A stretch of DNA of 49,152 nucleotides from NCBI GenBank assembly GCA_017549125.1, contig JAFYVL010000039.1:1-49152 (forward strand), given 5' to 3'. The stretch comes from Oscillospiraceae bacterium. Lineage in GTDB: Bacteria; Bacillota; Clostridia; Oscillospirales; Oscillospiraceae. Both the position numbers and the translations under genes were made by a program. Below, one piece after another: positions 26,859 through 34,800 of this stretch. The notes under the pieces are model-generated. The model did not search any database. It had not been told where the DNA came from and worked only from the letters and a program-made list of their open reading frames with translations. The first letter of the stretch is position 1; every line of letters starts with the position of its first letter.

Positions 26859-27770
26859 TTACATTCTTTGAACGGTGATCACACCATCTTTAAAATACAG
26901 CTTACAAGCACGGGCGGTGCGCTGATCCCCGGTCAATTCTACAGGAGGATCATAATCCCTTGCGTGGTAGATGGCATAATACTGACCCGCATAGCAAATG
27001 ACACTATGGTGACCAACACCCTCTTCTACCTCATTTTTGATCATCAGCGGATCAAACTGACCGTTCAGACTATGCTTTTCATAGACCACCCGGGTCAGAT
27101 CCGGATCGGTGGATTTGGCAGAAGCGTAGCCGATATGGTAGGTATCGTTCTGGTAGCAAGCACCGCTGTACATCACATACTGCCAGCCATCCACCTGCAG
27201 CCAAAATGCGCCCTCGATGGTATGCCAATGCTGACCGGGTACAAACCGATCCCGCATGAAGATCTCCTCATCGCAAGAGGGCATGACCTTCTCCACAGGC
27301 TCGCCCACGGGGGTCATGGGATCTTGCATTTTTTGCACAAAGATTCGTGTACCCACACGGTCGCAATCGGTTCTGTCCAGACAGTACCACAAAAACAGGC
27401 CGGCGTCGGTCTTGACCACATGGGGATCAATACTGAAATGGTCAAACAGCCGCTTGGTCTCACCAAACGGACCAAAGGGTGTTCTGCTTCGGGCTACATG
27501 GAGAAATTCATCGCAATCTGCGCTGTTGGGAGACATACAGGATACATACAGGTAGTACCAGCCATCCTCATAATACATACAGGGCGCCCAGTATTCATGC
27601 AGCCCCTCCAAGGCGAATACATTTCCCCGGTACTCCCAGGCATCAAAGGGGGTTTTGGCAAAATAAGCACCTACGCCATATTTGCCGGTTACATACATAG
27701 CCCAGCCGCCCTCTACCTCACACATAAAAGGATCGGGTTGCGCCATAATTACATCCGTATTCAGCTTCAT
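26859..27770 (-). CDS. Intracellular GH43 glycosidase
   Basis: A 303-residue GH43 enzyme made of the catalytic propeller alone, without a signal peptide, so it should act on imported oligosaccharides in the cytoplasm. The start is ATG 27770 with AAGGAG about ten bases upstream; an in-frame earlier start lacks a ribosome site. The catalytic base Asp is in MAQPDPFM (near residue 12), the pKa-modulating Asp in FSIDPHVV, the acid Glu in TIEGAFW, and the propeller His in GVGHHSV. The blade pattern (WAMYVTG, WAPCMYYEDGWYYLYVS, WYCLDR) is typical of beta-xylosidase/arabinofuranosidase-like members; exact specificity is unknown. It has its own promoter and terminator, so it forms a single-gene unit between the two operons. 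Confidence 0.88.
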   Translation of the reverse strand: MKLNTDVIMAQPDPFMCEVEGGWAMYVTGKYGVGAYFAKTPFDAWEYRGNVFALEGLHEYWAPCMYYEDGWYYLYVSCMSPNSADCDEFLHVARSRTPFGPFGETKRLFDHFSIDPHVVKTDAGLFLWYCLDRTDCDRVGTRIFVQKMQDPMTPVGEPVEKVMPSCDEEIFMRDRFVPGQHWHTIEGAFWLQVDGWQYVMYSGACYQNDTYHIGYASAKSTDPDLTRVVYEKHSLNGQFDPLMIKNEVEEGVGHHSVICYAGQYYAIYHARDYDPPVELTGDQRTARACKLYFKDGVITVQRM

Positions 27771-27814
27771 CGGTGATCTCTCCTTGTACTGCATTGTTCA
27801 TTCCTACATACCAT

Positions 27815-27831
27815 AGAAATATAATATTTCT
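27815..27831. promoter_or_regulatory. 17-bp perfect palindrome over the -10 box of the GH43 promoter
   Basis: AGAAATATAATATTTCT is a perfect palindrome around a central A. It covers the -10 box of the promoter at 27821-27849, an ideal position for a repressor. It is unlike the TTACAA-N6-TTGTAA sites of module 1. It could also be chance in an A/T-rich stretch. Confidence 0.45.
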
Positions 27832-27849
27832 CTTTTCTGCTTTTGTCAA
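27821..27849 (-). promoter_or_regulatory. Strong sigma-A promoter of the intracellular GH43 gene
   Basis: Minus-strand TTGACA (27849-27844), exactly 17 bases, TATTAT (27826-27821), about 50 bases before the start codon at 27770. The rest of 27850-28010 holds no gene I can support. Confidence 0.8.
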
Positions 27850-28011
27850 CAAGCCTGAGGGAAATAATTCCTTTATTTTCCTTATAAAATATATTTGCGC
27901 GTATATGCCGTTCCCGGTAAACCACCGCACCGGGAAATACTACCTCCATATTCTCTTGCGTACTGCGCCACAGGCCGCGCAAGCCATTGCTGACCGTGGG
28001 CGATCAACCGC

Positions 28012-28046
28012 AAAAAATAGCCGGGCGGTATTTCTACCACCCGGCT
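28012..28046 (-). terminator. Intrinsic terminator after the GH3 gene
   Basis: On the minus strand AGCCGGGTGGTA pairs with TACCGCCCGGCT (28046-28019; one A-C mismatch) and is followed by ATTTTTT (28018-28012). It lies 31 bases after the GH3 stop and ends the module 2 transcript before the separate GH43 promoter. Confidence 0.85.
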
Positions 28047-28077
28047 AAGTAAAAATCAATTTTTATATTGGTTTCCC

Positions 28078-30003
28078 TTACACAACAAAGGGCATCTGCA
28101 ACAAAATTTCGTTGGCATTTTTGCAGATCTGCAAGGCATATTCGCCCTTTTGCACCTGCCAGCCACCGGCTTGTACATCATAGGACTTAAAGGCATCCTG
28201 ATCCAGTTCCATGGTCACAGTCACCTTTTCACCGGCTTTGATGAACACCTTTTGGAAAGCCTTTAATTCCCGGACAGGGGCATCTTCCCGGTTTCCGGCA
28301 ACATATAGCTGCACAACCTCTTTGCCGTCCATCTTGCCCACATTTTCCACATCCACAGAAATGGTATTTCCGCAGACTTGTAAATTGGAGTAGGCAAATT
28401 CCGTATAGCTCAAGCCGTAGCCAAAGGGATACAGAACCGGCACATTTTCCGTTGCAAAATGACGATAACCCACATGCCAGGTTTCGTCGTAATACATACA
28501 GGCTTCATCCCGACGGGTATTTTCCGAGGGAATGTCCTTTATGCTGTATGCATAGGTTTCTGTCAAGCGTCCGGAGGGATTGACCTTACCTGCTAACACA
28601 TTGGCAACTGCCTGGGAGACGTTCTGTCCACCAAAGCCAGCCAGTACAACCGCATCTGCCAGTTCATCAAACCGGCTCAGGTCAACCGCAGAACCTGCGT
28701 AGACCACAACCACCAGTTTCTTGGCATACTTACGCAGATACTTTACAGCATCCAATTCCTCCGGGGTCAGGGTAATATCCCGGCGGTCCGTCTCTTCCAC
28801 CTCACCGCCTGCGCCTGTACCAACGGTCAGAATGGTCACATCGCTGTCGGCACTTTCCAGGCAAGCCTTTTTCAGGTTGCCCATGCTCACATTGCTGCCA
28901 TAGACCTTGCCGATGGATTCTGTATAGAACGCATCATAACCCAGCTGGGACAAGGCATCATACAAAGGCACAAAGGGTCGGTTGGGCTTTACTGCGCTGC
29001 TACCGCCGCCATGGTAATAAATATGAGACGGTGCGCCGGTGACGCAAACCTTACCGGATTGCAAGGGCAGCACGCCATTGTTTTTCAGCAGAACGATGCC
29101 GTTTTCCTCTACCTTTTGGGAAATGGCAATTCTTTCTTCCACAGTATACTTTACGTTTCTGTTTTTCTTCGCTTCTTGATTCTTTTCAGACAGCGCAAGC
29201 ATACGATTTGCAGAAGTTTCCAGGCAGGCAAGATCTACCTTGCCGTCTTTCAGATGCTGCTGCATCTGCTCTGCGTGCTTGGCATTGTGAGGGAATTCCA
29301 GATCAAGACCTGCATGGAGACTATCCAGAGGATCTTGCACCGCCTCCCAGTCAGAGACGATAACGCCGTCAAAGCCCAGTTCCTCACGGAGTACATGGTT
29401 GAGTTCCTGATTGGCGCTCATGCGCACTCCGTTGACCAGATTGTAAGAGGTCATCACCGTCCAGGGCTTGGCCTTCAGCGCAATTTCAAAAGGCTTTAAG
29501 TAAATCTCCCGCAGAGTTCTTGCATCGATCTCAGAGGACAGCCAGTAACGGGAATACTCTCGGTTATTACAGCAATAATGCTTCAAAGAAGTTCCCACAT
29601 GGCCTGCCTGGACACCTTCGATAAAGGATTTGCCAAACATACCTGCCACATAGGGATCTTCGCTGAAATATTCGAAATTTCTGCCGCACAGGGGGGTGCG
29701 CTTAATATTCACACCAGGTCCTAACAGCACATCCACATTATGGTCAATGCAATCGTCAGCAATGGCACGACCCATCTCCCAGGCAAGTCCCGTATCCCAG
29801 GTCTGGGACAGCATCTGGTAGCAGGGATAGGCAACGGAGGGGTAAATGCTGTCATTTTCCCAGCTGTCGGTAATGGCCAGACACCGCAGACCCACAGGGC
29901 CGTCGCTGACTTTGACCTTCTCCAGCTTGCCGCCTAAGTCCTCGGTTTCCCACCAGTCTTTTGCCATGACCAGTTTGATTTTTTCAGAATTAGAAATCGT
30001 CAT
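28078..30003 (-). CDS. Intracellular GH3 beta-glycosidase
   Basis: A 641-residue family 3 glycoside hydrolase without signal peptide. The start is ATG 30003 after AAAGG. The N-terminal TIM-like barrel has KVSDGPVGLR, GPGVNIKRTPLCGRNFEYFS, LKHYCCNN and the nucleophile Asp in VIVSDWEAV (about 218). The second alpha/beta domain contains ENGIVLLKNNGVLPL and EVEETDRRDITL, which supplies the likely acid/base Glu. A fibronectin III-like C-terminal domain (about 545-640, PFGYGLSYTEF, VENVGKMDGKEVVQLY) completes it. The order is that of beta-glucosidase/beta-xylosidase type members and no module is missing. It releases terminal beta-linked sugars from imported oligomers. Last gene of module 2, 27 bases after the second GH2. 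Confidence 0.92.
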   Translation of the reverse strand: MTISNSEKIKLVMAKDWWETEDLGGKLEKVKVSDGPVGLRCLAITDSWENDSIYPSVAYPCYQMLSQTWDTGLAWEMGRAIADDCIDHNVDVLLGPGVNIKRTPLCGRNFEYFSEDPYVAGMFGKSFIEGVQAGHVGTSLKHYCCNNREYSRYWLSSEIDARTLREIYLKPFEIALKAKPWTVMTSYNLVNGVRMSANQELNHVLREELGFDGVIVSDWEAVQDPLDSLHAGLDLEFPHNAKHAEQMQQHLKDGKVDLACLETSANRMLALSEKNQEAKKNRNVKYTVEERIAISQKVEENGIVLLKNNGVLPLQSGKVCVTGAPSHIYYHGGGSSAVKPNRPFVPLYDALSQLGYDAFYTESIGKVYGSNVSMGNLKKACLESADSDVTILTVGTGAGGEVEETDRRDITLTPEELDAVKYLRKYAKKLVVVVYAGSAVDLSRFDELADAVVLAGFGGQNVSQAVANVLAGKVNPSGRLTETYAYSIKDIPSENTRRDEACMYYDETWHVGYRHFATENVPVLYPFGYGLSYTEFAYSNLQVCGNTISVDVENVGKMDGKEVVQLYVAGNREDAPVRELKAFQKVFIKAGEKVTVTMELDQDAFKSYDVQAGGWQVQKGEYALQICKNANEILLQMPFVV

Positions 30004-30030
30004 AATGATACCTTTCTACCGAAGGTCTTC

Positions 30031-31815
30031 TTACAACAACTCCACGATTTTGTCATTGATGTTCTTGATGACCTTGGGATCGATCTTATAGTTACGGTCA
30101 ATGTCCAACACACCGTTGACCTCCTGCTGCACATCTGTATGCTGGGTATAGCAATAACCGCACACATAGGGCAGGGATTTAACAGCGGAAACGATTGCAT
30201 CCACTCGAGCAATCAGCGTGTCCTTATCCTTTGCCAGTTCACCGTAGCCCCAGCCACCTTCATCATTGCAGATGGCAATGCCGCCAAACTCGCTGATGAT
30301 CACCGGCTGACCACGATAGCCATAGCCATCGGCAAAGGAAGAATCACGTTTCTCAGAATAGACCGCATTGTTGAGCACCTTGTTCTGATCGGCAAATCTT
30401 TCCAGGAAACGCACGGTGTTGGATTCATACTCGTGGAGCGTAATGATGTCGGAAATGGTATGTACCCAGCCATCGTTGACGATCACAGGGCGGTAAGGAT
30501 CCATCATTTTTGTAGCATGATACACCGCTTCTGTAAAGTGCTGCTGGGGCACACAGGTTTTGACCTTATCTACGCCCCAGGATTCATTAACCGGTGTCCA
30601 GGTGATGATGCTGGGATGGTTATAATACTGTCTTACAATATCCAGCCATTGTCCCAGGAAGGCATCTGTGGCACGATCCGAGAACATAAACGCAGAGGGT
30701 GCTTCACACCACACCAGCAGACCCTTAACGTCACACCAGTACAGGAAGCGCTCATCCTCCGTTTTTTGGTGGATTCGCAGGCCATTATAACCCATTTCCC
30801 GGATCATTTCAACATCTTTTATCAAGGCTTCTTCGTCCGGTGCGGTCAAGTGGGTATCCTTCCAGTAGCCCTGTGCCAGAATCAGCTTTTGATAAATACG
30901 CATACCGCTGAGCAAAATATTTTGTCCATCGATGCGGATATCACGCATGGCCGCATAAGAACCAACCTCATCCAGAATCTGACCGTTACGCACCAGGCGC
31001 AGCTGCACATCGTAAAGATTGGGCTCTGCAGGTGTCCAGACAGGTCCGTTATAATAATGGCCCTTATCCCCCATCAGCGTCATATCCACGGAGGTGATCA
31101 CACGCTGTGCGGTTACTGCCGTAAAGTTCCGGCTGACCAAAGCATCCTGATAGGTGACCACCGTTTCAATGAGCAGATCCCCATCCATAGCGGACGCAGG
31201 TGCATCCACTTCAAATTCCAGCTTCAGCACAAATGCGTCCATATCCGGGGTCATTTTCACGGCGGAAAGGCTACACTGGGGAACATATTCGCTCCAAACC
31301 GGTTTCCAGATGCCGGTGGTCTGCACATACCAGCAGGCATAGTTATGATCCTGCCAGCGCTGTTTGCCACGAGGCTGCTGAGGATCTAAGGAGTCCTCCA
31401 CCTTCACGGTCAGATCGTTCTGTCCATCATGAACCAGATCCGTAATATCAAAGGAGAAACGGGTATAGCCGCCTGTATGGCTACCGGCAAACTGACCGTT
31501 GACCCAAAGCTTGGTCACATAATCCGAGCCTTCAAAATGCAGGATATAGCGGTTGCCCTTCAGCTTAGCGCCGTCCACGCAAATGGTTCTGTGATACCAT
31601 ACATTTTCATGGCAGGTTTCATCGCCAATGCCGCTGGCGGCTGTTTCATAGGCAAAGGGCACGCGAATGGTGCGCTCTGCCTGAAAATCGCAGTACCACT
31701 TCTCGCTCTCACCAATATTGCTGTCATCAAAGGAAAAATCCCAGATTCCGTTCAGGTTCTCCCAGTTGTTACGGACAAACTGCGGTCTGGGATAGTCTTT
31801 TATATAACACTTCAT
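30031..31815 (-). CDS. Intracellular GH2 glycosidase (module 2)
   Basis: A 594-residue GH2 enzyme, cytoplasmic by lack of signal peptide. The start is ATG 31815 after AAAGGAAGAG. It is the same short three-domain form as the GH2 at 23877-25598: sugar-binding jelly roll (NWENLNGIWDFSFDD, NVWYHRTI, LHFEGSDYVTKLWVNGQFAG), Ig-like domain, TIM barrel. The acid/base Glu is in WTPVNESWGV (about 411) and the nucleophile Glu in VIISEFGG (about 508). The two GH2s are clearly homologous but diverged, so they probably differ in preferred sugar or chain. It lies between the 1862-residue secreted protein and GH3; a perfect hairpin sits just upstream. Confidence 0.9.
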   Translation of the reverse strand: MKCYIKDYPRPQFVRNNWENLNGIWDFSFDDSNIGESEKWYCDFQAERTIRVPFAYETAASGIGDETCHENVWYHRTICVDGAKLKGNRYILHFEGSDYVTKLWVNGQFAGSHTGGYTRFSFDITDLVHDGQNDLTVKVEDSLDPQQPRGKQRWQDHNYACWYVQTTGIWKPVWSEYVPQCSLSAVKMTPDMDAFVLKLEFEVDAPASAMDGDLLIETVVTYQDALVSRNFTAVTAQRVITSVDMTLMGDKGHYYNGPVWTPAEPNLYDVQLRLVRNGQILDEVGSYAAMRDIRIDGQNILLSGMRIYQKLILAQGYWKDTHLTAPDEEALIKDVEMIREMGYNGLRIHQKTEDERFLYWCDVKGLLVWCEAPSAFMFSDRATDAFLGQWLDIVRQYYNHPSIITWTPVNESWGVDKVKTCVPQQHFTEAVYHATKMMDPYRPVIVNDGWVHTISDIITLHEYESNTVRFLERFADQNKVLNNAVYSEKRDSSFADGYGYRGQPVIISEFGGIAICNDEGGWGYGELAKDKDTLIARVDAIVSAVKSLPYVCGYCYTQHTDVQQEVNGVLDIDRNYKIDPKVIKNINDKIVELL

Positions 31816-31841
31816 AATTCTCTTCCTTTGTAGTTTTTACA

Positions 31842-31872
31842 TTCAGGCGAGGCAGAATCTGCCTCGCCTGAA
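31842..31872. other. Perfect 14-bp intercistronic hairpin without T-tract
   Basis: TTCAGGCGAGGCAG and CTGCCTCGCCTGAA pair perfectly around a three-base loop, 10 bases after the stop of the 1862-residue gene on the minus strand. There is no T-run of terminator quality on that side. Position and style match the hairpin at 6975-7003, both directly after a giant secreted-protein gene and before a downstream operon gene. Confidence 0.55.
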
Positions 31873-31882
31873 CAATGAATGA

Positions 31883-34800
31883 TTAGTATTCGATCTTGCC
31901 TTCTGTCACAGCGTCCTTGCCGTTTTCATACAGGCTCTGGATCTTCTCAGCGGACAGGATGCCGCTGTACAGATCCAAGCTCAAAATTCTGCCCTTAAAG
32001 GATCTGGAATTGCCACTACGGAAATCGCCACCAATGACAAAATCAGCATTGGTGGATTCCAGCTGAATGGGATTGGCTGTGGTCAATGTTTGCTTCAGCT
32101 GGCCATTGACATAGCAGGAAACACGATTACCGCTGATGGTAAATACCAGGTGTACCCACTGGGTATTGGAGCGAATGTCTACATTGTTGAAAATCAAGCT
32201 ATCAAAGACATTGCTTGCATTACGGTGATACAATCTGGGATTACCGTTTTTGCTGATCTCAATGTTCAAACAGTTGGGGTAGCTGCCGCTGTAATTGCCA
32301 ATGATCACGCCGCCCTCACTTGTTACACTGGTAGACAGATTGATCCATGCGGAAATGGTATAAGGTGTTTCAGAAAGTGTAACTTTCTGCTCGTCAGTGA
32401 TGGCGGTAGTAAAGGCCTTGCCCTCGGTCAGCGCATTGTTGGTATAAGCGCCGGTTGCTGCCACAGTACCACCCTGTGCCTTCTGCACCACATCCAGCTG
32501 GGTAGTAAACTGATTTTCAGCCTTGAAATACTTTTCCTTAGCGGTGGAGTAGTACTCAACCTGAACGGTCTTGCCATCGGCAGAGAAGTGAAGCAATGCT
32601 ACCATGCCCATAGAGCCTTCCTGTGCCTCCACATCCTGTGCATCGATCAGCATAGCGGTAACGGTGTTGCCGTTGTCGCCGGTAGAGCGGTTCACAATAA
32701 TGTTCTCCTGAGGATCATGGCCGGACATAACCAGCACGATGTTTTCGTGCTTGGAAACCAGCTTCTCCCACATATCGTCACCGTCGTTGACACCGCCGTT
32801 GGCAGAAGGAGGTACCAGATCTCCATCGTCGATGGTAGTGCCATCACGGAACAGGTAAGCATGGGTGGTGATGATTACATTGTGGTCGGGATGCTGATAG
32901 ATCACATCGCTTGCCCAGTTCAAAACAGCATCATTTGCGCCCCAATCCAGGGTGATCAGCAAATACTTGATACCGGCAACTTCCAGAGTTCTCCAGGAGT
33001 TGGCAATATTGTCTTCGCTGTAGAAGCCCTCAAACTGTGCCTTGTAGGCGGTAGTGCCAATGTAGTTGGTATAATCGTCAACTGTATAATTTTCAGCTTC
33101 CTTATCCTTGCCGTACCAGCTCAGATCATGGTTGCCGCGAACAACAGAGTAAGGAATACCGGCAGCCAGCAGCTTTTCGTTCTGCGCCTGTGCCAGAGTC
33201 CACTCGGCCTCGTTGTTGTTGTCGGTCACATCGCCCAGGCCAAATACGAACTGAATGTTCTTGCTATCCTGGTTGGCTACGATCCAATCATACAGCTTTG
33301 CCATATTGGTTTCGCCATTGACCACATCGTTTTCTGCCACGATCTGGGTATCGGGAATCACAGCAAAGGTATAGGCATAATTGGTAACTGCTTCCTTCTC
33401 AGCGAACAGACGCAGCTGCTCAACGGTCACATCCTCGGTAATGGAGAAGGGAATCTGTACGTTGACACCGGCATCGTCATAGTGACGCAGGTATACGGTC
33501 ACGGTGGTGTCTGCAGTGATGTCATAGGAGAAATCATAGCCCTTTACCATCACATCGTTCAGGTACAGGTAGAACTCTGTGCCATAGCGAACCACGCGGA
33601 AGTTCAGACCACCGGGGTTGCCGCTCTTCATTTCCTCAGCGGTAACCACATAAGCATCAATGAGTGCCTGCTCGGTGATGAAATAGGGGGTCTTCCAATC
33701 CAAAAGCGTACCGCCTCTGGTCTGGATTCTGTAAGAACCGCCGTTGTTTACAACGCCAAAGGTAACGGTCTCACCGTTATCAAAGACGAACTCCAGGTCA
33801 GTTCTGGCAGCAGTTTTGGCTTCATCTGCGTAATCTCTTGCCACCAAAGACACACCCACATTGGTATATGCGCCCTTGAACTGCAGAGGCTTAGCGGTAG
33901 CACCGCCGCCGTTAGGCAGGGAAACTACGCCCTGGCACTGCTGTGCCACATTCCAAAGGGAAGTATCAAAGGTATTCTCGAAAACAGGCGTACCGAAAGC
34001 AAATGCTACATCGTAAGCCTTTGCACCTGCGGTGAAAGTATAAGTGCCAACACCGGAAGTATTCACGCTCATGTTGCCGGTCTGGTCGTTACCGTTCACC
34101 AGCATCTGGGAACATACCATACCCTCAACGGAAGGAGTAGCGGTCAGAACCACCTTCTCGCCCACAAAGTGGGTATCGCTGAGCTTGGATTTTCTGGTGC
34201 CATCGACATAGTAATTCACATTGCCTGCATGGGCTGTGCCGTTTTCACCGGCAGTCACAGAAACTTCCACAGGTGTTACATCGGTCTTGATGCTGAAGGG
34301 AATCTGCACACCGGCTTCTCTCAGATCGTCATAGTGACGCAGGTAGATGTACATCTTGGTGTCTGCAGTAATACCGGTTGTGGTGGTAGTGCTGCCGTTT
34401 TTACCAGCTGTCAGATCACAGACAGCAACCTGCTTGTTCTCGATGAACAGGTACATGGTAGTGCCATAACGAATCACACGCAGATCCAGGCCATCCTCAT
34501 TGCCGGCTGCGATCTCATCGGCATCAATGACCAGCTGAGCCTTTTCTGCAGCATTCAGATCATAGGGAGTCTTCCAATCCAGGAGCGTACCGCCTCTGTT
34601 CTGGATTCTGTTGCCTTCGGCAATACCGAAGGTAACGGTCTGGTCGCCCTTGGCGGTGTCGATCTTACCGTCACCGTCCACGTCGAATTCAAAGCCGAAC
34701 TCGGTTCTGGACTTGGTGGATACATCGGCATAATCCTTGGCGTTCAAGGTCAGGTCCACATTCTGATAAGTACCTGCAAACTGCAGAGGCTTATTGGTAG

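Noticed and set aside
27767-27982. Small minus-strand open frames upstream of the intracellular GH43 gene
   Set aside because: They overlap the promoter and the GH43 start region, lack a good ribosome site and do not resemble a known protein.
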